Origin: Rhynchopus euleeides
Lineage: Eukaryota; Euglenozoa; Diplonemea; Diplonemida; Diplonemidae
NCBI GenBank assembly: GCA_963210315.1
Contig: OY723262.1
Coordinates: forward strand, 1,302,001 to 1,366,000
Reading direction: 5' to 3'
Length of the DNA stretch: 64,000 nt
The translations under genes and the position numbers were made by a program. The notes beneath the pieces were generated by a model. That model was not told the origin of the DNA. It did no database searches and saw only the letters and a list, made by a program, of their open reading frames with translations. Positions 53,801 through 64,000 of this stretch are shown piece by piece. The stretch's first letter is position 1. Every line of letters begins with the position of its first letter.

Positions 53801-54798
53801 GTATTTTACATGTATAATACTTGTCATGCAAGTATTATACATGTATAATACTTGCATGACAAGTAAAATACTTGCATGCAAGTAAAATACATGTATTTTA
53901 CTTGCATGCAAGTATTTTACTTGTCATGCAAGTATTATACATGTATTTTACTTGTCATGCAAGTATTTTACATGTATAATACTTGCATGACAAGTATTAT
54001 ACATGTAAAATACATGTAAATGCCTGAAATATACATGTAAAATACATGTATATCAAGTAAAAATACAAGTATAATAGTTGACATGCAAGTATTATACTTG
54101 TATTTTTACTTGATATACATGTATTTTACATGTATATTTCAGGCATATACATGTATTATACATGTATAATAGTTGACATGCAAGTATTATACATGTATAA
54201 TACATGTATATACTTGTAGTTATACATGTAAAATTTACAAGATCCCACCGTGCAAGCTTGCTGATGTGTGGGGCGCGAAGGGGTTGTCCGATGAAAGATC
54301 ACCGAGACACCCCAACCCTCAGCCACGCGTGTCGGGCGCCCTTTTCTGTGGCACTGTTGGGGATCGGGGAGGGGTGGGCCATTGGGTTTGCAGCGAACGG
54401 GTCTATTCCCCCTCCCCCCTCCTCCAGAAGCTTAAGCTTTGCATAGGGGGGGAGGGGGGCTAATAAGAAAGCGTGCGCGGTGCTCTCCTGCACGTCAGAC
54501 TACGCCTTTCTGAGGGGCAGTTAAATCGGGGGGGGGGGGTATTGTAAAACCTGCGGCAGAGAGTCAACACACACACAGCTGTACGGCGACTCCCTCCCTC
54601 CCCCCCCATCCCCCCATGCCACATCCTCACCACACACGTGCCGTGCTGATTTCATGTGTCGCCAATGTGCATTTCTTGTTTTCCTCGCTCCCCGCAGACT
54701 GTGAGAATGGGGAGGAACCGCGAGTCAGCAGCAGCATGTCTACCGCATCGCCCCGGAATAACAAAGGCAAGCGCGACGGTGCGGGTATATCCTCTTAG
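50816..54798 (+). CDS. SLC35B1-type ER nucleotide(-sugar) transporter, four exons
   Basis: Proposed exons 50816-51556, 51774-51923, 52231-52333 and 54698-54798, giving 364 residues. Donors GTATCC, GTATGT, GTATGC; acceptors CCTCACAG, ACCCACAG, CCCCGCAG; phases agree throughout. About ten hydrophobic helices. Hallmarks of SLC35B1 are present: YYGSLQEDVF near the N-terminus, then SALGQSFIFYTIATFDPLVC and TTTRKIFSVL, and GWFGVMVASGGI in the last helix. Family members exchange UDP-sugars or ATP across the ER membrane. Exon 4 encodes only a charged cytosolic tail. Unspliced reading of the last donor would instead end at TAA 52399, a shorter alternative. The 2.36-kb last intron contains elements G1 and FB3. 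Confidence 0.88.
52564..52843. mobile_element. GC-rich foldback element G1
   Basis: 280 bp, ends CACGGTGGAC and GTCCACCGTG, flanked by TA at 52562-52563 and 52844-52845. Interior is repeated GACCCCCGCTCGCGGGGGTC-type palindromes. First eight bases CACGGTGG equal those of FB1-FB3 although the interior is opposite in composition. In the proposed last intron of the transporter gene. Confidence 0.7.
53561..54252. mobile_element. AT-rich giant palindrome FB3 (uninterrupted copy)
   Basis: 692 bp, same ends as FB1 and FB2, flanked by CA at 53559-53560 and 54253-54254. The centre lies at a TACATGTA near 53891. No insertion, so it serves as the reference for the family. Inside the transporter's last intron. 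Confidence 0.85.
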
Positions 54799-55382
54799 AT
54801 CGGGAGCAGGTCTCGAGACTCTCCCTGTCTTTATCTTTTGATGGTGCGGCGCAGCCCGGCGGGCCTTGCCTTGGAACACCTCAGGTGGTGTTGAGATTGT
54901 CTAGCTGTTTCCTCTCGCCCCTAGGCGCAGGAGGCACAAAGCAAAAAAAACCCAAAACGAACAAAAATAATATGATACATCCTTTGGAGTGCAACGCCTT
55001 CTGGCGATATTTTTGTGTTGCGTCACAACCGAGCCGCGCGTGTTTCATACGTCAGGGATCAAAGAAACAATACGCCAAAACAATTCCAAAAAATCCCCAA
55101 TTTGCCCACATAACAAAACATACAAAGCCTTCTGCCAATGCCGAAGATTGCACCCGCTCTCTCGACTCCAGAGCTCTGTGTATGTGTGGGTGTGTTCACT
55201 TCCTTTTTTTTTTGCGGTTGTTGTGCCTCGCTCCACTTTTCTATATCTCTTCTCCCTATCTCGGCCCCCCTCCCCCCTCGTGTCACCCTCCCTCCCCCCG
55301 GCACACCACAGGTGGGCACGCAAGGCGGTGGAGTGTTGTCTGACGAACCTGCCTCCAACAGGCCTCCCCCAGGCTTGTTTGT
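54799..55382. other. Intergenic spacer
   Basis: A-rich stretch then pyrimidine-rich tract ending CACCACAG at 55311; no gene. Confidence 0.45.
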
Positions 55383-55814
55383 ATGGAGCGCACGCCGCAT
55401 CCGTGGACCCCCCAAAGGTGGACCACCGCTTGCTGGCGCCTTCGCTGGAGGGCGGGTCCTGTCCCCCCCTCTTCCCCATTGCTACAGGAGGCCCAGCCCA
55501 GCCCGGAAGTGCAGCACAGCGCCCCTCAGGCTGTCCTGCACTTCAAGGTGGTGGGGGAAGGGAAGCGATTTGCTCGAGAAAACGCCTCACACTTCCTGTT
55601 AGAGGCAGCTGTGAACCACGGAGTGGTGCGGCGCTCTCCGCTTCTTCAGGTGGGGGGGGGGGGGGGGCGGGGTGTGTGTTGGGGGCAACACGGGGATAAA
55701 ACACTCGCTACCATGTGTCTACCCATCTCTCCGCCTCTTCAGGTGGGAGGGCTGTCGTCTTGTGAGGGAGAATGGTGGGAGGTTTACTCGTTCTTGGGTG
55801 AGGGGGGGGGGTGA
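55383..55814 (+). CDS. Candidate small protein, two exons, weak
   Basis: ATG 55383; exon 1 to 55649, exon 2 55743-55814 (acceptor CCGCCTCTTCAG), TGA 55812; 112 residues. The donor would be GTGGGG, unlike the GTATG donors elsewhere. An AG at 55486-55487 after a pyrimidine tract could make 55488 an exon start, with the first 35 residues false. Protein-like core: VLHFKVVGEGKRFARENASH onward, then CEGEWWEVYSFLGEG in exon 2. No domain recognised. Confidence 0.35.
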   Translation: MERTPHPWTPQRWTTACWRLRWRAGPVPPSSPLLQEAQPSPEVQHSAPQAVLHFKVVGEGKRFARENASHFLLEAAVNHGVVRRSPLLQVGGGGGRGVCWGQHGDKTLATMCLPISPPLQVGGLSSCEGEWWEVYSFLGEGGG

Positions 55815-56559
55815 AGAAGGGCGCCCTTGCCGCCCCTCTGTCTCTGTCTCCCTCTCGTACGCTTCAAAGTGTGAATGCCCCCCGTGAAAGAAAATTCACA
55901 TGCTCTCTCACAGAAACAGTATATACGACCCTGCTGAAATGCCAAGTGTGACACCCTATAAGTTTTTTTCTTCTTTGTTAGGGCGGGATCGCTTTCGCGC
56001 ACTGTAGAGGGGAAACAATCTTGATAAATCACCACCCCCCCTGCCCCTCCCGCCCCCGCACAATGTTCAACCAGTGGACATGGATGGCCCCTCCGTCTGG
56101 TTTCTGCCTGGAGCAGAGGTGCGCTGACACATGAACAGGTGGGGTTGGGTGGGGGGTTTGTGCCCCGTACACTGGAGGCGTGTCGAGGGGGGTTTGTGGT
56201 GTGGTGTGGTGGTGTTTCGGAACGAAACTAATTTACAAGTTTTCAGCAAAAAAAAAAGACAGGGGTGATGGGGCAGGGGGGGTGGTGGTGAAGGCGTTTT
56301 TTTAACTCTAGCACTCTGTTGCGTGTTGCCTCTTCTGCAGGGGCGTTGGCTGCTGCAGTTCAGTGCAGTGTGGGATCCGTGAGTGCGTGCGAATCCTCTC
56401 AAGGGGTGGGGGCGTTTCTCGCGACCCGACGAATGCCCTTTGGCTCTTCTCCTTCCTTCAGATTTTCGCCAGACTTATCAGCACTGCCGACATACCACTG
56501 TCGAGTGAAGCGAATCTGTTTTGCGGTCGTGGTGGTCTGGTTAAGGCTGATTGTCATCA

Positions 56560-56844
56560 CACACAACGAATGGGACGAGCCTGTGTCCCCTGCACATGTC
56601 ACTCATGAGTGTGCCATGTCGAAGGACCGAGACGCTCTGCCCAGAAACCTCCTTTCCTTCTGTGCTATTCACACTCTTACAAGTTGTGGGAACTGTACGG
56701 CCTTCCATGGGACGGTACGACGGCACTGTGGCTTGACATCGCAAGCACCACCTGGCTGGGTGGTGCTGTGACTTCGCCATAGCGCCGGTGTGGCCAGCAC
56801 CCTGCCTCAAAGGGTCTGCTCACAACACCTTGGTTTCAAAACAC
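56560..56844 (+). mobile_element. Decayed retroelement 3' end R3
   Basis: Aligns along its length with 5025-5345 of R2, including the tail TTGGTTTCAAAACAC. Module 2 is still visible (CAIHTLTSCGNC), but module 1 is frame-shifted and CC-HH is lost. No (CA)n remains. The stretch 55815-56559 before it shows no gene apart from a 23-codon frame at 56061. Confidence 0.6.
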
Positions 56845-57737
56845 CCCTCTCTAAGCACCGAGCGCACACTTCATAGGGCCTTCACAGCCTCGAAGCACGG
56901 GAGCGCTCAAGTGTATCTCGGGGATGATGATTTGATAGATCGTAACACCACCGCTGTTGCCTTACACACGCAACAGCGTACGGCACTGGAATGGGGGAGG
57001 GGGAGGCGGTTTGCCGTACCCCCCCCCCCCTCAGGCGAACTAACACTGCATTAACACTCTCTCTCGCCTCTAGCGCCTCCATTCTTCCTCTCGGTGTGGT
57101 ATTACCTCTTCCACCACCCCTCTCCACCCCCCCCCCCACCCCCACCTCCACAACCTCTGCATCGCAACGAGCTGTCTCTGAGTACATGTTCACGGGGCCT
57201 ACCTGCAGTCAGAGCGAACAGGAGCGTTGGCTCTCTCTGCACCTTACTTCTCTCCATCCCCACCGTTACCGCCGCCACCCCCCGACTCCCGCCCATTCTC
57301 CACACCGATTCCCTCATGCTGCACCCACGCGTGGGTTGCCTTCGGCTGGGAGGTTGGGTTGGGTTGGGTGGGTGTGGAGGCCTCTACTTGTGTGCACCCT
57401 GTTGCACATCCCGTGAAACTTTGCCATATGTGCCGTGTCCCATCCCGTAATTGCCGTGAACCCCTCATACAGATCCGAGCAACGTCGCTGTCGATGGTTC
57501 AGGGAAGTAGTCACCGGACCTCAGTTTGGATCGCAGCCGGTACAGGCGATCAGGAGGCAGGATGGTGTTACGGTGAACTGAACTGGTGGAATTGCGGGTT
57601 ATCTCAATCGTGCGACAGATGCGAGTCAGCGGATGGCGGAGGAACGGGACGAGTGGCGTGTGTGTGTTGTCTGGCAGTGGGGCTACGCCTTCAAAGAGCA
57701 CGCTGTTTCTCAGGCGTGCTCTGCACTGCCCCCCCCC
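56845..57737. other. Intergenic spacer
   Basis: Pyrimidine-rich tracts; no gene supported. Confidence 0.4.
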
Positions 57738-57738
57738 C

Positions 57739-58578
57739 CAGGGCGTTCGCTCGGGGAGAAATAGGGGCCTATTTCGTTAAAAAAAAGATCCTGGGAAAAC
57801 CCTTCTCCCACCTCTCTCCCCGGCATTTCTCCCAAGGGGGAGAAATTAAATAAAAAAAAGTTTCTCGGAAGTTTTTGCCTCAGGTGGGAAGGGGTTCTGA
57901 AGGAGAAGGGCAGCACCCTCTCGTACAAATTGATACCACCACGCTTCGCACGGAACGGAAATAACCCAAAGAAGCGAGATCTGAACCTGCTGGGGACCGT
58001 CGGAGCTATTGCCGGCATCAGCATGGTCAAGGCCAGAGGAGGCCGAAGCCAAGAGCATAGTGGCCTGCCACATGCGCCAGGCCGATGTACCTCTTGATCA
58101 TGCTGTCTCAAGGTGCACGTTGTCTGTATGTGGTGTTCGACTATGAAGCGGACTCGGGGACGAGGCTGACAAATGTTCACTACCGTGGCCTCCGGCGGCT
58201 GGGGGGCTCCGCCCCCCAGACCCCCTGTGACCTGTGAAGTCTGTCCAACAGGAACTAACGAGCGCATATGACCGTGCCCTTCCTTCTCGAGAACCGGAAT
58301 CGTCGACGGTCCGTGATCCTGTTTTGGGTTCGTCACCAACTCCCGAAGTACTCACTGATTGCCGCAAAACCTCCATTTTGCAGCCGCGAACCGCGAAATG
58401 GTCCCCTTGCGCCAAACATATATAGTACCCTGGTCTGGACCCTTGAGGCAATTTGTCTGAGGGGCCGATGTTGCATGATTTCGCGCGCGCGAAGCGCGCG
58501 CGAAAAAAAATTTGAGGCGGCAATTTTACCCCTTTCTCCCACAGTCTCTGAGGAAGGTGGGAGATAGCGAACACCCTG
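57739..58578 (+). mobile_element. Mutator-like non-autonomous element M3
   Basis: Ends CAGGGCGTTCGCT and AGCGAACACCCTG. Sits in C tracts, so the 9-bp duplication is CCCCCCCCC on both sides (57730-57738, 58579-58587), compatible but not decisive. Carries one CGGCGGCTGGGGGGCTCCGC-type hairpin (from about 58187) and a GCGCGCGAAGCGCGC hairpin plus A-run (58480-58512). Lacks the GTCGAC array of M1/M2. Confidence 0.65.
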
Positions 58579-59083
58579 CCCCCCCCCCCCCAAAAAAAAC
58601 AAATAAAAGATTCACGTGGATGCGATAATTGTGTGTCTTTTTCTACGACAAAAAACAAGGAAGGCCTTCCCCAAATGGGTTGGGGTGATGGGAGCGCTGA
58701 TGTTTTATCCCTCCTGATGTGCCCCAAACAGTGAGAAGAAGTGGGCCGAGCACGCGCACGGCGAGATAGAGAGAGAGACGGGGGGGGCTGGGGGCTGGGA
58801 AGGAGGGAAGGGGTGTGGGGAGCGGAGGTATTTCTCCAGTGGTTGCCTGCTGAGGCTGCCGTTTCATGTGAACTGGTTCTCACCACACCCTCACATGCCG
58901 TCCTGCTCTGATTGGCGCTTGGCGGGGTTCTCGAGTGGATTATCAGCAGCCACACCGGGAGAAACCCTGGCAATCACTTGGGGGAGAGAGAGAGAGAGAG
59001 ATATATCAGGAGGTTGCAGACGTCTCATAGCAGGGATAGTTGTATTGATTGCCCTCCTTTGGGGGAGGGGAGGGGGGTGGGGG
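58579..59083. other. Spacer between M3 and M4
   Basis: (GA)n at about 58765-58776 and 58984-58999; no gene. Confidence 0.4.
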
Positions 59084-59998
59084 CAGCGATTTCACTGGGA
59101 AGATTTTGGGGTAAAAATCATCAAAAAAAAAGCCCGGCCACCCAGGAAGATTTTCTTCCTGCACTATTTGTGGTGCGGGGGAGGCGGGATGGGGCAGGGA
59201 TAAGGTGGGTAGGTGCGCAGCGACCCACACTCCACACACCCACACCTCGAATGCAGACACAAACCACACTTTTTAGATCTCGTCCAGAGAATAAAATCGT
59301 GCGAAAGAATTATGAGACCTGGACAACCCCCCCTGACGTATGCCTGTCGACCAAGCCCTTTGGGATCATATCAGGTCATGGAATCCAGAGACCGCCCTCA
59401 GGAGGACGCACCCAACTCACCACAGAATCTGTACCCCACAAGGAACAGGTGTTCGCTACCGTGGCCTCCGGCGGCTGGGGGGCTCCGCCCCCCAGACCCC
59501 CCTGTGGACCTCTTTGCATTCTCTGGACCACCTCTAAGGGTGCACCACTCTTCTCCAGGGTCAAACTGCATATTCCCACGTTTTCTCGTGTTTCTGAACG
59601 GGGTCTAATAAAAGATGGACTCATCCGCAGAACACGTCCGGGGGCACCATGTATTCCAATGTTCCGAAACATGCCATTTTCGGGGTTTTTCGGGTCACCT
59701 GCGGTGCCCACGGCCCAAAAAATGGGGTGAAACGGGTCACCGAAAACCAAGAACGACTGAGTATAAGTACCGGGGTTTTGGCCGCTTTTTGTCAGAAGCT
59801 TCAGGTATGACTGGAGGGGTGCGGGCTTGTGATTTGTGTGGTATGTACGTGCCCTCCGGGCGCGCGAAGCGCGCCCGGAGGGCGCGCCTCGCCTGCGCGA
59901 AAAAAAAAATCCTGGCAGTTTAAAAAAATTCTTCCTGGCTCTACATATTCTAAAACTTCCTGGCTGTGGACCCCCCTGGAAGACCAGTGAAATCCCTG
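59084..59998 (+). mobile_element. Mutator-like non-autonomous element M4
   Basis: Ends CAGCGATTTCACTGG and CCAGTGAAATCCCTG. Target duplication GGTGGGGG (59076-59083 and 59999-60006; 9 bp if the end is read one base shorter). Contains the same two modules: the CGGCGGCTGGGGGGCTCCGC hairpin (about 59467) and a GGGCGCGCGAAGCGCGCCC hairpin followed by an A-run (about 59858-59910). Confidence 0.65.
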
Positions 59999-60138
59999 GG
60001 TGGGGGTGTGGGTAAAAATTTTCACGTTACCGCGGTGCGTTGTGTTTTTTTTGGTGCATTTTTCCTCCTAATTTTGTAGGGATTTTTTTTGCCAAGAAAA
60101 GTCTTGACCCGATAGCGGAAAAAGCCCCCCCCCCCCTA

Positions 60139-61667
60139 GGGGCCGTCTTAAGGTACCAAAAAACGTAAACATTACGACATTTTTCGACATAGGCAATTTT
60201 CGGACAGAAACCCCCCAAAAATGCTGAAAAAGTGGCCAGACCGCCCCAAAAACCGTCCCTGGGTGTGAGACACCCACTTTGGTGGCCCGGAACGGGGCTG
60301 AAATGCAATGCTGAAAATTTTGTAGTGGTTTGGTACCGAACCCCTCCCCGGCTGAGTCTCCCAATCACCCCGTCACCTGCATCATCGAAATACCACGTCA
60401 TGGACCACGTTCCGCCGCCTCTGATGAGGCATCTGAGCACTATTGGGCCAAAAAGGTGACATTTCAGCGGGTGTTCTGTCAGGTTTCGACCGATATTGTC
60501 AACAAAGCCTGGTATGTGTCCGCGCATGCAAGGGCGTCACTCGGGGGGCTTTCTGACGTGCCCTCCGTCGAATGCATAGGGGTCACCCAGGTCCACTTCT
60601 ACACGGCGGCCAGGATGTCCGGGATATCCCGGGTGGGAGGTGGACAACGGAGGGAGCTGCCCCGGAAGGACATGAGCTGTCAGATATCCCGCCCGGGAAG
60701 GCCATGTCCTCCCCCCCGGGAGGAGTCCTCCCGCGGGAGGTGTTCCGTCCTCCCGGGGGATGTCCTGTGGGGTCAAAAACCGTTGGACAACGGCATTTTT
60801 CATATTTTTTGACACACCATCTCCCGGGAGGGCATGAGTCCTCCCGCGGGAGGACTCATGTCCTCCCGGGGGGGGAGGACATGTCCTACCCAGGCGGGAT
60901 ATCTGACAGCTCGGGTCCTCCCGTTTCCACCTCCCCACCCGGTATATCCCGGACATCCTGGCCACCCTGCAGACAAGGATGAGGTGTGTGGCCACGGCGA
61001 AGCTGTCGCGGTCCCCGCGATAAATGGTTTCTGTGAGTCATCATGTGGGAACCTGTCGGACCAAATGTCCTCACTGATCTCAATAGTCACCGCGCAGCAC
61101 AGATGGCACAGTTCAAGCACAACAAGGCACTCACCGGTGTGCCAGTGACTCATTCTGCTGAAGAATTGAACATGTTCAGGCATGTTCAGGAAGAAGGCTA
61201 CCCCATCTGCCTCTGCAGCGAAGGATGTCCACAGGGGTTTGGAAGAGGCCGAATTCCGAACGAAGCCAGATTGAATGCCTGCTGCAGAAGCGTGCGCGCT
61301 TGCAGCAGAACACAACAGCGGAGAAAGTACTGAGAAGGCACTCCTTCCCAAGCTTGTCACGTTCCTGCACTCCCAATTTGAACCGAAGGCAGCAGTACCC
61401 ACTCAGGAAACGAAAAGGCGGTATGTTGCGAGCAAGTAGGGCGGGACGGGGTCGGGAGGGGGGTTCAAATGAGGGGGCCGGAACCAAACCACTACAATTT
61501 TTTGAACATGGTCACGGATTGGCTCAGAAGTGGCCAAATACCCCCAAAAACCACCCAGACCGCCCCCAAATACTCCCAGGGGCCGGGGTTTCAAGTTCAC
61601 AGCCATTTTGTGCGTGTTCCTCGCCTATGTGAAAAATCCCGTAATGTTCACCCCTTAAGATTTTGCC
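60139..61667. mobile_element. Foldback element E4 with TA flanks
   Basis: TA at 60137-60138 and 61668-61669. Diverged inverted ends: GGGG-CCGTCTTAAGG with AACATTACGACATTTTTC, against the mirrored CCTTAAGATTTTGCC and GAAAAATCCCGTAATGTT. A second inverted block around TTGTAGTGGTTTGGT (60328 and 61482). Holds the GC palindrome at 60608-60963 and, at about 61040-61430, short frames that look like broken coding sequence. Confidence 0.6.
60608..60963. mobile_element. Nested GC-rich palindrome in E4
   Basis: Ends GGCCAGGATGTCCGGGATAT and its mirror. Interior full of CCTCCCGGGAGG and CATGTCCTCCCGG words. No target duplication identified. Confidence 0.6.
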
Positions 61668-61669
61668 TA

Positions 61670-62211
61670 CCCCCCCCCCTCCTTCTTGATGACATCCCTT
61701 TGCTTTCACTCTTCTCTTGTGGGAAGGAGTGGTGGGGGTGGTGGTGGTGGCGGGGTGTGTGTTTGTGTGTCGGTTGGGGGCTGAGGGGTGTCAGCGGGAG
61801 CTCCCCCCTCTGCGCCCCTCCTGCCCCCGGTGCCTGTTGATTCTTCATTCAGGGCACTGCTCCCGACACCGCACCAATCCCCCCCCCCCAACCCTCCTCC
61901 GCTTCATCTGGGCCTCCTTGCCATTTCCTCCTCGCTTCGCGACCGGGCACCCTCATTGCGCCCTGTTGCTTTCTGGTTTCCTTCGAAATATACGAGGAGG
62001 TGTGTCAAACAGCTGTGGCAGGGCATGTTCCTCGCTCGTAGTTGCGGATATCCCCCCTCCAAAAAAAAATGATGTGCATTTTGACCGGCACTTATCACTT
62101 CCTGAATAACCGTTCGCTTGATGTGTTTTGTCTAAGAGCGCGCCTATCTCCAGCTCCGCTGGCGTTTTGTGTCTGGCACCGTCATTGTCGGATCAAGCCT
62201 GGGGGGGGGGG
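61670..62211. other. Intergenic spacer
   Basis: (GGT)n-like and C tracts; no gene. Confidence 0.4.
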
Positions 62212-62850
62212 CAAGGATGGGAATAATTCAACAACCCTGGAATATAATCCATTTAGTCCATTTAATCCATTTAATCCAGGATTTAATCCAGCATTTAATC
62301 CCACTGCAGGTGCTTCCAGGCCCTACCACCAGGTCGGTGCCGGTGGATCGTGGTCAACTTATGGACCTTCTCTGGCTGGAGCCTGTTGCGCCTCTTCTCA
62401 GACTGCCAGCCCACACAGCTGAAGATACGCTCCTGTGCGGCTGTTCCTGCTGGACATCGGCCCGGGCTGCATCCCACCCCTGCGAGGACTCCGGCACAAG
62501 GCGACTGAATGTCAGCCACCACTGCTCAGGCGGATCCACACACGGGACCACAGTTCCTCCACTCGTCGTGGTCGGACCTGACTGTGCCGGGGATGAAGAT
62601 GTTGAGCACATGCAATGCCAACACGTCAATCGAAGCACGTCAAGGGGCATTTGCGCTTCGGTATTACGGCAACCTTCGTCATTTTCAGCGAGCCAAGCTG
62701 GAAATGCACCCAAAATGCCCTCGCTGGCACCCCGCAGCACAAACCCCCAAAGGCGTGGATTAAATAGTAAAATCCAGGCGAATAAAATCCATTTAATCCA
62801 TTTAATCCACGAGTTTAATCCATGAATATAATCCAGGGGTGCCATCCTTG
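62212..62850. mobile_element. Inverted-repeat element K1 with TTTAATCCA repeats
   Basis: Ends CAAGGATGG and CCATCCTTG, each flanked by a G run (ten on the left, nine on the right). Next to both ends are short arrays of TTTAATCCA (62250-62300; mirror-placed array 62785-62835). The middle is of ordinary composition with a short frame (62509-62763), unassigned. Confidence 0.55.
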
Positions 62851-63067
62851 GGGGGGGGTCGTAGGGGACCCAACACGGAATGACTGTCCAGTCCAAAGGC
62901 AAGAGGGCCAGGGGAAATGGCAGCAGCAAGAATCCCCGCCCCCCCCCCCCCTACCCGTCGCCGCTTCCGCTGCCTGCCCCACCTGCCGGACCTGCAACCC
63001 TGCTTGATTTTGATTCCCGTTGCAGCGCATCGTGCCTGCAGGTAGAGCCTTGACTCAAACACCAACA

Positions 63068-64000
63068 ATGCGGGCGTGTCTGTTTGCCGTGGTGGCGTGT
63101 GCCGCAGCTGCGCAGGGCGGGGACGTGCTGGGGTACCTGGAGGACTGGGTGGACGTGAAGTGGTGGGACAACAACATCCCGGGGAACTGCCTGATGGGCT
63201 GCTTCGAGCCGCAGCCCTACATCGCTGCCATCAAGCCGTACTCCAGCGTGAACTATGGGTTCACGTTCCTGACAGAGAACCCGACACCGTCGCAGGTCGG
63301 GTGCTCGAATGCACCGAATGCGTCGGCGCCTGCAGGGCCGTGCCCCGCATGGGATGCGAAGGCGCTGTACCTGGCTGCTGCTGGGAAGCAGGGGGCGGCG
63401 GCGATTACACCCACGACGACGGCAGCGACGCCAGGCATCGTTAGCATCATGGAGGCAGGGCGCATGGCGAAGATGCACCCCGACGGGCCGAAGCGGTTCA
63501 AGATCTCGCTGGGGGGGTGGAGCGACTTCGCGCGGCTTGCGAATGCCGACAACGCGGAGGGTGTGGCACGGCTGGCGGCACAGCTGGTGATGTGGACCTT
63601 CGCTGATGGGGTCGACCTCGACTTCGAGCACCTGACGGAGTACAGCAACATTGCAGGCGACGATGAGTTTTCCGCGTTTGCCGTGTTGCTGAAGACACTC
63701 CACACAGAGCTTGCAACGACGGTGAAGGACGGGTGGGTGGCACACGCGCAGGCCCAGCAGGCGCAGCTGCAGGCGGCGTACGACCAGCTGGAGCCGTGGC
63801 AGCAGGCGCAGGCGAAGCCGTACTACATGACGAACATCAACTACTGCAAGGAGGTGGCGCAGAACGGGCCCCCGCAGTTCGAGGTGTCGTGGACGACACG
63901 GTTCAACGCCTTCTTGCCGAAGGACAACCGGTGGAACTACCTGATGCCGGACAGCGTGGTCCCCAACAGCACCTTTGCGACGGACTACGAGGGATCCCTG
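63068..64000 (+). CDS. Secreted GH18 chitinase-like glycosidase, partial
   Basis: 311 codons from ATG 63068, open to the window edge; the C-terminus is missing. The start follows pyrimidine-rich AG acceptors near 63025-63041. Residues 1-17 are a signal peptide (RACLFAVVACAAAAQG). The barrel's beta-3 motif is KISLGGWSDF (about 145-154). The catalytic beta-4 motif DGVDLDFE is at 180-187, with Glu187 as the expected proton donor and Asp183/Asp185 as partners. An early Cys pair (CLMGC) and Trp-rich segments suit a substrate cleft. GH18 enzymes cut chitin, chito-oligosaccharides or N-glycan cores. Secretion suggests digestion or wall turnover; exact substrate unknown. Confidence 0.88.
   Translation, partial: MRACLFAVVACAAAAQGGDVLGYLEDWVDVKWWDNNIPGNCLMGCFEPQPYIAAIKPYSSVNYGFTFLTENPTPSQVGCSNAPNASAPAGPCPAWDAKALYLAAAGKQGAAAITPTTTAATPGIVSIMEAGRMAKMHPDGPKRFKISLGGWSDFARLANADNAEGVARLAAQLVMWTFADGVDLDFEHLTEYSNIAGDDEFSAFAVLLKTLHTELATTVKDGWVAHAQAQQAQLQAAYDQLEPWQQAQAKPYYMTNINYCKEVAQNGPPQFEVSWTTRFNAFLPKDNRWNYLMPDSVVPNSTFATDYEGSL

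Noticed and set aside
60137-60138. Treating 60.1-61.7 kb as two separate solitary repeats
   Set aside because: The blocks at both ends are inverted copies of each other with TA outside, so one element is the better reading.

Overview
The window looks like nuclear DNA of a euglenozoan protist, most likely a diplonemid (inference; no rRNA gene or spliced-leader gene is present to prove it). Every gene I can support is on the + strand. Nearly every start codon lies shortly downstream of a pyrimidine-rich tract ending in AG, as expected for polycistronic transcription with spliced-leader trans-splicing. Several genes also have ordinary GT-AG cis-introns, whose donors mostly read GTATG or GTATC. 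Coding DNA is GC-rich. Spacers and introns are full of 8-17 nt C or G homopolymers.

Genes in order: coiled-coil protein (1.4-2.5 kb), small one-TM protein (2.8-3.3 kb), type I membrane protein (5.5-6.8 kb), RBBP4/MSI1-type WD40 histone-binding protein (12.6-13.8 kb), secreted ML/NPC2-like protein (15.1-15.6 kb), coiled-coil FYVE-type zinc-finger protein (26.4-27.1 kb), ribosomal protein eS6 (36.3-37.1 kb), WD40/coiled-coil protein (37.6 kb onward), small protein with an internal repeat (43.4-43.9 kb), PPR protein (44.3-45.5 kb), STE/MAP3K-type kinase (48.65-50.5 kb), SLC35B1-type nucleotide-sugar transporter (50.8-54.8 kb), a weak two-exon candidate (55.4-55.8 kb), and a secreted GH18 chitinase-like enzyme running off the right edge (63.07 kb onward). 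They are unrelated housekeeping and secreted functions and do not form one pathway.

Two tandem arrays of small RNA genes were found at 0.58-1.33 kb and 40.16-41.28 kb. Each roughly 660-bp unit carries four RNAs with C boxes (RTGATGA), D boxes (CTGA) and terminal stems. RNA A has guide segments complementary to two neighbouring stretches of conserved 18S rRNA. Array 2 appears to lie in an intron of the WD40/coiled-coil gene.

The rest is dominated by repeats: (1) 3' ends of non-LTR retroelements encoding a repeated Cys/His module, one copy interrupted by a TGA exactly at a predicted metal-ligand codon; (2) four Mutator-like non-autonomous elements with 8-9 bp target duplications sharing two internal GC hairpin modules; (3) three near-perfect AT-rich palindromes of 0.7-1.0 kb with shared ends and 2-bp target duplications; (4) several foldback elements flanked by TA, some nested. 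Two of these elements sit inside the proposed last intron of the transporter gene.
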